Assembly: GCA_030628245.1 (NCBI GenBank)
Contig: DAOVRI010000037.1
Location: 1-12,038, forward strand
Reading direction: 5' to 3'
Length of the DNA: 12,038 nucleotides
From: Dehalococcoidales bacterium
GTDB taxonomy: Bacteria; Chloroflexota; Dehalococcoidia; Dehalococcoidales; RBG-16-60-22
Each line of letters begins with the position of its first letter. Positions within the stretch are counted from its first letter, which is position 1. Position numbers and translations under genes: made by a program. The notes under the pieces were generated by a model. It made no database searches, was not told the DNA's origin, and saw nothing but the letters and a program-made list of their open reading frames with translations. Below, piece by piece: positions 1 to 6,303 of this stretch.

Positions 1-26
1 AGCGAATTTAATTGCCTTCTTCACTC

Positions 27-557
27 TTAGCCACCGTCCAGAGACGGGTGCTCTTTCTGGACAAACCATGCCTCCGGGTTCTTGAGAAATTCGTAGTAAT
101 CGAGGAGAACCCGGTAATGCTCCTCTTCCTGAACGGCTAAAGCTTCGTAGAATTGCCTTTCGGCCTCGTAAGCAGCCTTACTGCTACGGCTTCTATAGAA
201 GTCGTAGGTCTTATTCTCCATTTCCATAGCCGTCTGCACGGCATCGAGTTCCGTAGGGATGGCGCTTACGTCCTTATCCATTTCCTCCAGCGCCCTGGCG
301 AATATCGTCCTCAGGCCTTTCCCGCCGTCAGTGCGAAATTTCCCTCCGGGCCAGCCTTTTTCGGCGCTGATATCCTTATAAATATCCTCAAAAACTTTAC
401 GGTGCCCGTCTTCTTCCTCGGCCAATTCCATCAGCAGTTTCTTCCCCAGTTCGTTCTGGCTCGCCTGGCTGGCCTTCAGGTAGAATTCTTTACCATCAAT
501 CTCCATCTGAATAGCCGTCTTAAGTGCCTTGAGTATCGTACCCTGCTCTTTAGCCAT
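27..557 (-). CDS. Rubrerythrin-like ferritin-family diiron protein
   Basis: A 176-residue protein made of two similar halves of a four-helix ferritin-like bundle. The expected diiron ligands are all visible: E19 (in a stretch reading EIDGKEFY), E49 and H52 (ExxH), E114 (EMENKTYDFY, the second-half counterpart of the first) and E144 and H147 (ExxH). E19 and E114 each lie seven residues before a conserved Tyr (Y26, Y121), which supports the pairing of halves. There is no Cys-rich rubredoxin tail, so this is the erythrin-only type and not a full rubrerythrin. Family members reduce peroxide or handle iron in the cytoplasm of anaerobes; the exact substrate here cannot be read from sequence. The ATG is preceded by a strong ribosome site (AAGGGGGTGA). 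The gene appears monocistronic, and I could not find a convincing promoter in the 176 bp upstream. Confidence 0.88.
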   Translation of the reverse strand: MAKEQGTILKALKTAIQMEIDGKEFYLKASQASQNELGKKLLMELAEEEDGHRKVFEDIYKDISAEKGWPGGKFRTDGGKGLRTIFARALEEMDKDVSAIPTELDAVQTAMEMENKTYDFYRSRSSKAAYEAERQFYEALAVQEEEHYRVLLDYYEFLKNPEAWFVQKEHPSLDGG

Positions 558-665
558 AGCTCACCCCCTTATATTTTAATTATTTCCAGAGTTCCACCAT
601 GCGGAATCCAGTCATGAACTGTCTCCTGCCCCCAGCTATTGGCTTTCCAGAAACTTTGGTTGCCG

Positions 666-709
666 ATGTAGCTTCAATTTAAGGTACTGGTCTGACCCTG
701 TCGCTACAT
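666..709. repeat. Inverted repeat between diiron and stress-protein genes
   Basis: Perfect 7-bp arms (ATGTAGC at 666-672 and GCTACAT at 703-709) flank a 30-base interior that holds a second small palindrome, GGTC-T-GACC, at 689-697. It lies 25 bp past the stop codon of the stress-protein gene. No run of T follows on either strand, so it does not look like a classical terminator. It may be a processing or stability hairpin, or the remnant of a repeat element. Confidence 0.45.
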
Positions 710-733
710 TAAGCCATCTGTTGGTAGCTGCAG

Positions 734-1207
734 CTAAATGCCGGGTACACAACCAGGAGCTCTCACCATAAGTACCGGCACGGAACTGGCTCTGAAAGTC
801 TTGTCGGCAACGCTGCCATGAGCCCATCGGCTGGGACCGGAGCGTCCGTGACTGGACATTACAATCAGGTCAATTTCATTATGTTTGGCGAAAATCGCAA
901 TCTCCTCAGCCGGATTGCCAATGAGCACCTCTGTTCTGACCACGATTCCTTTGGCTTCCAGTGACTTGGCTATTTTGCCGAGATACCTCCGGGCTTGCCT
1001 TTCTTTCTTACCTACAGCCACGGGTAATAATCGCTGTTCCATTGGCTGACTGGGATCATCTATGGGTTGATACCCTATTATGCGCTCCGTGACGCTGACT
1101 AAAACTACCTCCTTAGTATTGTAGCCTTTAGCCAGTTCCTCTGCATAAGGTAGAGCGCATTCGGCAAGCTTCGAGCCATCCAAAGGAACTAAGATTCTCT
1201 CAAACAT
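734..1207 (-). CDS. Universal stress protein (UspA family)
   Basis: A 157-residue single-domain Usp. The N-terminus (FERILVPLDGS) is the usual first strand with the Asp that contacts nucleotide. The C-terminal half carries the ATP-binding loop: SSHG at 118-121, nine residues, then GS at 131-132. The first Gly of the classical G-2x-G-9x-G(S/T) pattern is Ser, a common variant, so ATP binding is likely but not proven. I chose the ATG at 1205-1207 because the protein begins there in the family and because GGAGGTGA sits directly upstream; the reading frame stays open to 1252 but that extension resembles nothing. The gene stands alone with its own promoter (1272-1300). Usp proteins act in stress and energy-limitation responses; the specific role is unknown. 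Confidence 0.92.
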   Translation of the reverse strand: MFERILVPLDGSKLAECALPYAEELAKGYNTKEVVLVSVTERIIGYQPIDDPSQPMEQRLLPVAVGKKERQARRYLGKIAKSLEAKGIVVRTEVLIGNPAEEIAIFAKHNEIDLIVMSSHGRSGPSRWAHGSVADKTFRASSVPVLMVRAPGCVPGI

Positions 1208-1271
1208 CGTCTCACCTCCGTTGACCTGTTTTTCCCGGTTATCGCTTCCCAAACGTTTAGTTGTGTAACAG

Positions 1272-1300
1272 ATAATAAGCTGAAATCATTCCCCTGTCAA
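1272..1300 (-). promoter_or_regulatory. Sigma70-type promoter of the universal stress protein gene
   Basis: On the minus strand a perfect -35 box TTGACA (1295-1300) is followed after exactly 17 bases by TATTAT (1272-1277). The predicted transcript would start near 1265, giving a leader of about 58 nt before the ATG at 1207. Confidence 0.8.
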
Positions 1301-1400
1301 TATTATAGATGCTGTTTTGTTATCAATTCTATCGTGTCAGTTACTGGCTGTATGTGACAAAAGTTCCGTAAACATTCAAATTATATATCAAAACAAAGTA

Positions 1401-1406
1401 TATAAT
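1401..1406 (+). promoter_or_regulatory. Candidate -10 box for the orphan gene at 1602
   Basis: A perfect TATAAT in an AT-rich stretch, but no good -35 box lies 16-18 bases upstream (the 17-base position reads AAATTA). If real, the transcript would carry a leader of about 190 nt. Weak call. Confidence 0.3.
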
Positions 1407-1584
1407 ACAGGAATAATCACGGCAGATAGGGAGTTATCCGGTTCTTCTCCTCAGGATAAGCGCGGATGGTTCTGGCTAGCAGGCTTCCTCTATGTTATAC
1501 TTGTTCTGGCCAGTTCGAAGACCGTGCGGATATGGAGAATGACCTCTTCGGAAAGCTGTGCCGTAATTTAAAGGGAGAAAGCCA

Positions 1585-1605
1585 ATGAAAGGAGAAAAAC
1601 AGTGA
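1585..1605 (+). other. Possible six-codon leader open frame
   Basis: ATG at 1585-1587 begins the short frame MKGEKQ and ends at TGA 1603-1605, overlapping the GTG start of the next gene as GTGA. An AAGGGAG ribosome site sits seven to eight bases upstream. It could couple translation into the downstream gene, or could be chance sequence around that gene's own GGAG site. Confidence 0.25.
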
Positions 1606-1904
1606 CCAGAAAGGTAAACCTTTCCGTTAATGATATGCCCGTTAATCTCGACTACTTCGTTGAGAATTACGTCGACCATGTTATCGGCGGGATTGTCGCC
1701 GGCCTGAGAGATACCGGGGAAATTAACACTCTGGAGCTTGCCATTGATAATGAAGGGCAGGTAACGATAAACCTTAATGGTGCCGACGTTCCGCTCAAGC
1801 ATTTCCCCGTGGAGATAATCAAAAGCACCATCGAGGGTATAATCTCGCCGCTAAAAGGTGTCGACAGCGTCATCAACAAGCTGGAACTGAGTATCACCAG
1901 ATAA
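1602..1904 (+). CDS. Orphan 100-residue protein with internal duplication
   Basis: I do not recognise this protein. It starts with GTG, with GGAG at 1591-1594 placed seven bases upstream. It is small, acidic to neutral, with no signal peptide, transmembrane segment or Cys. Residues 5-49 and 54-99 are tandem copies of one unit. Paired positions include N10/N59, V14/V63, L16/L65, F19/F68, I28/I77, G30/G79, I31/I80, L35/L84 and, after a one-residue shift, I41-N42/I91-N92, L44-E45-L46/L94-E95-L96 and I48/I98. Each unit looks like strand, amphipathic helix, strand, which suggests a compact pseudo-twofold alpha/beta fold or a dimer-like domain. It is convergent with the homocysteine operon, whose last stop lies only 17 bp away. 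The coherent duplication argues strongly that the frame is truly coding. Confidence 0.75.
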   Translation: MTRKVNLSVNDMPVNLDYFVENYVDHVIGGIVAGLRDTGEINTLELAIDNEGQVTINLNGADVPLKHFPVEIIKSTIEGIISPLKGVDSVINKLELSITR

Positions 1905-1921
1905 GTTCCGGGGCTGTCTCT

Positions 1922-2662
1922 TCAGACGGACGTTTCACAGAGCTTCACGTCTCCCCAGGCACCCACGCTTTTACCCGCGACAATGACGATGCCTTTCAAG
2001 CCATCGATGCCCCGGCCGAATTCAATAGCGGCATCGATGTCACCGGGTTGCTTGACCATGTTGCCGATGGCCGTCGCGGCGGCATCGGCCAGAGCCGTAG
2101 AAGCGGAAACGACGATTACGGCGTCGGACCTGCCGTGGCTCAGGGAGTGTCCTACCGTGCCCGATGACGTGCAGATACCGAGGGGTGTATCCTGAGCATT
2201 GATTTCCAGACCTATTTTCCCCGTCAACGGCGAATCCCCGGCATATACGCCGACCGTCCTTTTTCGGATAGTTTTAATAAAAATATCGCCACCGTTTTCG
2301 ACGATTATCTCCGGTGAAAATTCCAGCAACTCCCGGCCGACACACTCCGCGATGGCACCGGCTACCGCCGCCATCGGCCCGACGCCGGCCTTCTGCGCCG
2401 CCTCTGCCATCTGCCCGACGATAGCCGGGGCGTTCTCCGGCACGGGGAGAGGCTCAAGTGATGTGACGAAGGCGGGGCTGCGATTGATGTAGCCCTCAAG
2501 CTGTTCGCGGTATTTCACCACCAGGCGGCGGGCTTTTTTCTGCAGATTGACGGCGGCGCGGATGTATAAATCGGTCTCTTTAACCGTTACGTTGAACGGT
2601 ATCAGGTCTTTACCTTCAATCCAGTGCCGGTACGTCCTCGGTTGGTAGGTATCCTCTTTCAC
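1922..2662 (-). CDS. COG2122/UPF0280 ApbE-like protein
   Basis: A 246-residue protein of the UPF0280 (COG2122) family, distantly related to ApbE flavin transferases. Family blocks are visible in order: GPMAAVAGAIAE (95-106), ENGGD (122-126, like the ApbE N-x-GGD motif), a Thr/Ser/Gly-rich block with two His (C164 to about V182, including H172 and H176) and LADAAATAIGN (191-201). Cys residues are at 107, 164 and 242. In Methanosarcina the COG2122 member was reported with COG1900 and NIL/ferredoxin proteins in homocysteine synthesis, apparently helping when sulfide is scarce; I rely on memory for this. Here it is the last gene of that three-gene set, so the same role is inferred. It starts at GTG three bases after the upstream TAG with no strong ribosome site, so translational coupling is likely. 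Flavin transfer activity is an untested alternative. Confidence 0.88.
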   Translation of the reverse strand: MKEDTYQPRTYRHWIEGKDLIPFNVTVKETDLYIRAAVNLQKKARRLVVKYREQLEGYINRSPAFVTSLEPLPVPENAPAIVGQMAEAAQKAGVGPMAAVAGAIAECVGRELLEFSPEIIVENGGDIFIKTIRKRTVGVYAGDSPLTGKIGLEINAQDTPLGICTSSGTVGHSLSHGRSDAVIVVSASTALADAAATAIGNMVKQPGDIDAAIEFGRGIDGLKGIVIVAGKSVGAWGDVKLCETSV

Positions 2663-2665
2663 AAA

Positions 2666-3085
2666 CTAAAAATGCACTTCCATCGCCCTCGGCGGACAGG
2701 CGGGAATACAGAGTCCGCAGGCGATGCATTTCTCGTTATCGAATATCACAAGCCTGGTCTTCGGGTCAACCCTGAAGGCGCCGGTCGGGCAAACGGTGAT
2801 GCAGGCGCCGCAATGGTTGCACCTTTCTTCGTTGCGTGTCACGTCCTGACTGAGCGACTGAATCCTTACGCCCGCTTTAATCAGGAAATCGACGCCTTTA
2901 TCGTACTCCTTCTGGTTCCCTTTAAGCTCCAGCACCAGCAGCCCTTCCTCCTCAGGAGTAATCGATGCCTTGAGAATATTTAACTCAAGGTCGTAGTCCT
3001 TGACCAGACGGTATACTATCGGTCGTTCCACCAGACGCCTGGGAAAACGCAATACGATTCTTTTTGTAACTGCCATTACCCTCAT
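2666..3085 (-). CDS. NIL domain / 2x[4Fe-4S] ferredoxin protein (homocysteine synthesis)
   Basis: A 139-residue protein with an N-terminal NIL (ACT-like) domain at about 5-80 (note FNILKA-like NILKA at 36-40) and a C-terminal bacterial ferredoxin domain. Two complete cluster motifs are present: C89, C92, C95 with C99 before Pro, and C120, C123, C126 with C130 before Pro. It would carry two [4Fe-4S] clusters and supply electrons to the sulfur-insertion step carried out by its COG1900 partner; the methanogen homologue is needed for homocysteine formation. It lies 38 bp after the COG1900 gene and 3 bp before the COG2122 gene. The start is uncertain: ATG at 3085 has AAGGAG only three bases away, while ATG at 3076 (MAVTKRIVLRFP) matches the usual family beginning with a 12-base spacing and would give 136 residues. 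Confidence 0.9.
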   Translation of the reverse strand: MRVMAVTKRIVLRFPRRLVERPIVYRLVKDYDLELNILKASITPEEEGLLVLELKGNQKEYDKGVDFLIKAGVRIQSLSQDVTRNEERCNHCGACITVCPTGAFRVDPKTRLVIFDNEKCIACGLCIPACPPRAMEVHF

Positions 3086-3123
3086 CTCTCCTTGATCAGC
3101 CTATCGGCTCTCTGCTTCTCCTT

Positions 3124-4332
3124 TTAATCCTCAATGGGACGTTCGTTAAGCGGCTTGAAGGTCACGCCGGACTCCGCGCCGGGCAGCGGTTGCACCGACT
3201 CGGTGAGCAAAAACTTGCCTGATTGTATCCACTCCTTGAGTGTGGTGGCGATTTCCACCGCCCTCGGGTAGCTGGAGCGGGAAGCGGTAGGCACGTCTTT
3301 CCCCTTGACCTTTATCTTGCCGCTCTTAAGCTCCGCATAACTGACCTCGGCCAGGATATCCGGCTTATTATTCGGGAAAGCATCCGAGTAATCGATAACC
3401 GGCGCCAGGATATCCGCATCGGTCACCTTCGTATATTCCAGAATCTCCTCGGACAGTATGGGAATCGGCACCCCGATGCCTACGGTCAGACTGCACCCGT
3501 AACCGAGCACGCTCGCCCCCACCAGCCAGCGCGGACTCATCTGCTTGAGGTCGCCGATGACCGCCAGCGTGCCGGCACCCTCTTTAGGTATCCCCTTTTC
3601 GGTGCGGGGCACGCCGGGGTTATGCTGCGTGCCCTGCCAGGCCACAAAACCGATGCCCCCTCCTAGAAATATCTTCGTCCCGATGCCAATTGTTTTATAA
3701 AAGGGGTCGTTGAACAGCGGCGAAAGCTGCCCCGCCGAGGAATAGTTGGCGTTACCCATCTGCGGCTTCAGCACGCCCATGTAGGTATAGATTGTCTTAT
3801 CCGAAAGGTTCACGGCCACGTTATAGTTCTGGTACGCGTTCCTGATGTTAAAAAGCACCGCCTCGTTAAGGTCTTTGATATTAATCAAGGTTTCCAGTCG
3901 CTTGCGCGGGTAGCAGTCCGTGCCGTAGGCCGTGGCTATCAGTCGAACATCCCTGCCGGCCACCAGCTCTTCGATAACGTGGCCGCCCCCGTAGTTAAAT
4001 TCGCCGGGATGCATTCTATTTCTCGGGTCGTCATCGGGGAGGGCATTGGCCCCCAGGAACAGGTCAGCGGCGGCCAGTCCGGTATAAGCCGGGACATCAT
4101 TCAGATAAGCCCGGCCGCCACCCAGCTTGAGACGCGGCTTTGAGTGTCCGATATTAAAGTAGGCTCCGGAGGAACACATGATACCGAAAGTGCCCGTGGT
4201 GACAACATCCACCTCCTCAGCGGCTTTCTTAACACCTTTTTCCCGGGCAACGTCAATAATCTCTTCGGCAGTGAAGACTACGGCCTTGCCTTCTTTAATT
4301 TTCTCGTTTATCTCTGCGATTGTCCTGGCCAT
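3124..4332 (-). CDS. COG1900 (DUF39) homocysteine biosynthesis protein
   Basis: A 402-residue cytoplasmic protein of the COG1900/DUF39 family. In methanogens this family converts aspartate semialdehyde plus sulfide to homocysteine with its NIL/ferredoxin partner, bypassing O-acyl-homoserine. Three Cys are visible in conserved-looking contexts: C53 (GIMCSSGA), C140 (GTDCYPRKR) and C280 (GYGCSLTVG). Two Cys in positions like C53 and C140 are the likely catalytic pair, an inference from the family. There are many Gly-rich loops (for example 71-73, 115-117, 224-226). No C-terminal CBS domains follow, so this is the short form. It is the first gene of the operon, with ribosome site GGGGAAG upstream of the ATG and a promoter at 4383-4411. 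Confidence 0.9.
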   Translation of the reverse strand: MARTIAEINEKIKEGKAVVFTAEEIIDVAREKGVKKAAEEVDVVTTGTFGIMCSSGAYFNIGHSKPRLKLGGGRAYLNDVPAYTGLAAADLFLGANALPDDDPRNRMHPGEFNYGGGHVIEELVAGRDVRLIATAYGTDCYPRKRLETLINIKDLNEAVLFNIRNAYQNYNVAVNLSDKTIYTYMGVLKPQMGNANYSSAGQLSPLFNDPFYKTIGIGTKIFLGGGIGFVAWQGTQHNPGVPRTEKGIPKEGAGTLAVIGDLKQMSPRWLVGASVLGYGCSLTVGIGVPIPILSEEILEYTKVTDADILAPVIDYSDAFPNNKPDILAEVSYAELKSGKIKVKGKDVPTASRSSYPRAVEIATTLKEWIQSGKFLLTESVQPLPGAESGVTFKPLNERPIED

Positions 4333-4382
4333 TTAACTCTTCCCCTTTTCCTCGTGAACGATAATTTGCGGGATTACATAAC

Positions 4383-4411
4383 ATTTTAACAGAGCCGACG
4401 CCTAAATACAA
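4383..4411 (-). promoter_or_regulatory. Promoter of the homocysteine operon
   Basis: On the minus strand TTGTAT (4406-4411), 17 bases, then TAAAAT (4383-4388). The predicted transcript starts near 4376, about 44 nt before the ATG. That leader is too short for a SAM or similar riboswitch, so control by methionine, if any, would be through a protein or further downstream. Confidence 0.6.
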
Positions 4412-4429
4412 CTGAGAAGGTTGCTTATG

Positions 4430-4458
4430 TTGAAGCGCCTACCTGTATAAGCTATAAT
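4430..4458 (+). promoter_or_regulatory. Promoter of the aspS-tig-clpP operon
   Basis: TTGAAG (4430-4435), a 17-base spacer, then a perfect TATAAT (4453-4458). The predicted start is near 4465, leaving a leader of about 26 nt that contains only the AGGAG ribosome site (4480-4484). It diverges from the homocysteine operon promoter; the -35 boxes are 18 bp apart. Confidence 0.75.
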
Positions 4459-4490
4459 CAAAAGTAAAGCCCTGCGAACAGGAGACTAAT

Positions 4491-6287
4491 TTGCTCAGAA
4501 CCCATACTTGCGGTGAATTGAGGAAAGAACACGTTGGCTGTGAAGTATCACTGGCCGGCTGGGTGAACCGACGCCGAGACCACGGCGGGCTTATTTTCAT
4601 CGACCTGCGGGACAGGGAGGGCATCGTCCAGACGGTGTTCAATCCGGAAATATCGCCGTCAGGCCTGAAAACCGCCGAAGAGATGCGCAATGAATATGTC
4701 GTGAAGGTCAGCGGAGAGGTAACCCTGCGTCCGGCGGGCACCGAGAACCCCAGAATACCCACCGGCGACATCGAGGTAATCGTTAAAGATGTCGAGATAC
4801 TCAATGCGTCCAATACGCCTCCCTTTTACATTAACGAAGAAGTCGAGGTCGATGAAAACCTGCGCCTGAAATACCGCTACCTCGACCTGCGGCGACCCCG
4901 CATGAAAGAGAACATGCTCCTGCGCCACCGGGTTACCAGGTTCATGCACGATTTCTTGGACGCACGGGGGTTCATTGAGGTGGAGACACCTGTATTCGTA
5001 AAAAGCACCCCCGAAGGTGCCCGCGACTACCTGGTGCCCAGCCGCCTCCACCCCGGCGAGTTCTACGCCCTGCCGCAGTCCCCGCAGCAGCTCAAGCAGA
5101 TGCTGATGGTAGCCGGCTTCGAGAAATATTACCAGCTCGCCCGCTGCTTCCGGGATGAGGACAACCGCGCCGACCGCCAGCCGGAACACACCCAGCTAGA
5201 CGTCGAGATGAGCTTCGCGACACAGGAGGATATCCTTGAGCTTATTGAGGAGCTTTATATATCTCTGGTTGAGACCATAAAACCAGAACTACACCTGGTA
5301 AAACCTTTTCCGCGGATGACCTACACCGAGGCTATGGAGCGCTACGCCTCGGAAAAGCCGGACCTGCGCTACGGCCTGGAAATAGCCGACCTTACCGATA
5401 TCGCCACACAGACCGACTTCGCTGTATTCCGGTCGGCCATATCTGCCGGCGGCAGGGTCAGGGGTATGGCTGCTCCCGGCTGCGGTGAGTATAGCCGCCA
5501 TCAACTTGAAGAGCTGAACGCCCTGGCGACGGGCGCCAGAGCTAAAGGACTGCTGACAATCTCGCTGGGTGCTCCGGGGGAAGGGCTGGACGGCCTGACT
5601 CTGGATGAGGTAAAGTCCGTAGCCGCCAAATTTCTAACCCTGGAGCAGGTCAAAGAGATGGCCGGGCGCTGCCGGGCAGATAAAGGAGACCTGCTGCTCA
5701 TCGTTGCCGGTGAGCCGGAGAATATTTACCCGGCGCTGGATACGCTCCGCCGCGAAATAGCCCGCCGCCTTAAGCTCGCCGACCCCGATGCCCTCTCCTT
5801 CGCCTTTGTTGTTGATTTCCCACTTATTGCTCGGAATAAAGAAACGGGACGCTGGGAGGCGGTAAACAACCCCTTTACCCACCCGCGGGATGAGGATATC
5901 CCTCTTCTGGATAGCGCCCCGGATAAGGTACTTGGTAAGAGTTACGACCTTGTTTGTAACGGATGGGAAATTGCCAGCGGCAGCATCAGAATCCACCGGG
6001 CTGAACTTCAGAGAAAAATACTGAAAATACTGGACTACAATGACGATAGTATTGATAGACTTTTCGGGCATATGCTGGAAGCCTTCGACTTCGGCGCTCC
6101 CCCTCACGGAGGCTTCGGCGCCGGTATTGAACGTACGGTGATGGTTTTAGCCGGGGAGGATAACATCAGGGAGGTGACTGCCTTCCCCAAGAACCAGAGT
6201 GCCGTAGATTTGACCTTTAATGCTCCCTCGCCGGTCACGAAAGAGCAGCTGGACGAATTGCATATCAGCCTGCAGGAAGAAGAGTAG
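4491..6287 (+). CDS. aspS: Aspartate--tRNA ligase, predicted non-discriminating (Asp/Asn)
   Basis: A 598-residue bacterial-type AspRS: OB-fold anticodon-binding domain (about 1-105), class II catalytic core, a GAD insertion domain (about 310-425), and the C-terminal catalytic part. Motif 1 lies around GFIEVETP (160-167), motif 2 runs from R218 through FRDED and RADRQPEHTQ to E239, and motif 3 is GFGAGIER (541-548). The start is TTG at 4491, fixed by AGGAG six bases upstream and by the family N-terminus (LRTHTCGELR). His31 in RRRDHGG and Gly83 in RPAG match the pair described for the Pseudomonas aeruginosa enzyme, which charges both tRNA-Asp and tRNA-Asn; discriminating E. coli AspRS has Leu at the first site. 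If so, Asn-tRNA would be completed by the GatCAB amidotransferase. It is first in an operon with tig, 16 bp away. Confidence 0.97.
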   Translation: MLRTHTCGELRKEHVGCEVSLAGWVNRRRDHGGLIFIDLRDREGIVQTVFNPEISPSGLKTAEEMRNEYVVKVSGEVTLRPAGTENPRIPTGDIEVIVKDVEILNASNTPPFYINEEVEVDENLRLKYRYLDLRRPRMKENMLLRHRVTRFMHDFLDARGFIEVETPVFVKSTPEGARDYLVPSRLHPGEFYALPQSPQQLKQMLMVAGFEKYYQLARCFRDEDNRADRQPEHTQLDVEMSFATQEDILELIEELYISLVETIKPELHLVKPFPRMTYTEAMERYASEKPDLRYGLEIADLTDIATQTDFAVFRSAISAGGRVRGMAAPGCGEYSRHQLEELNALATGARAKGLLTISLGAPGEGLDGLTLDEVKSVAAKFLTLEQVKEMAGRCRADKGDLLLIVAGEPENIYPALDTLRREIARRLKLADPDALSFAFVVDFPLIARNKETGRWEAVNNPFTHPRDEDIPLLDSAPDKVLGKSYDLVCNGWEIASGSIRIHRAELQRKILKILDYNDDSIDRLFGHMLEAFDFGAPPHGGFGAGIERTVMVLAGEDNIREVTAFPKNQSAVDLTFNAPSPVTKEQLDELHISLQEEE

Positions 6288-6303
6288 CCAATCGGGAGGA
6301 AAT

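Larger units (their letters stand above)
1208..1601. other. Non-coding gap between divergent genes
   Basis: This 394-bp stretch separates the leftward stress-protein gene from the rightward orphan gene. Its left part holds the stress-protein promoter. The middle (about 1370-1410) is AT-rich with a TATAAT at 1401-1406. The right part (about 1420-1580) is more GC-rich, contains short pairings such as TTATCC at 1434-1439 with GGATAA at 1454-1459, and could be a structured leader of the orphan gene, but I recognise no known riboswitch in it. A six-codon open frame ends at the start of the orphan gene. Confidence 0.6.

Noticed and set aside
1208..1252. Upstream extension of the stress-protein frame
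   Set aside because: The family begins at MFERILVPLDGS, and GGAGGTGA lies just before that ATG within the extension.
1317..1571. Plus-strand frame of 84 residues starting at TTG, with a hydrophobic stretch near residues 50-67
   Set aside because: No ribosome site before the TTG, unlikely composition, no recognised domain, and it lies over the AT-rich promoter region. A tiny membrane protein cannot be excluded but is not supported.
1905..1921. Intrinsic terminator between the convergent orphan gene and homocysteine operon
   Set aside because: Only 17 bp, no stem and no T-run; the transcripts probably overlap.
4333..4382. SAM-type or other methionine riboswitch before the homocysteine operon
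   Set aside because: The predicted leader is only about 44 nt and holds no conserved riboswitch core or terminator stem.
6220..6303. Upstream extension of the trigger factor frame into aspS
   Set aside because: It is an out-of-frame reading of the AspRS C-terminus; the TTG at 6304 has its own GGGAGGA and matches the family start.
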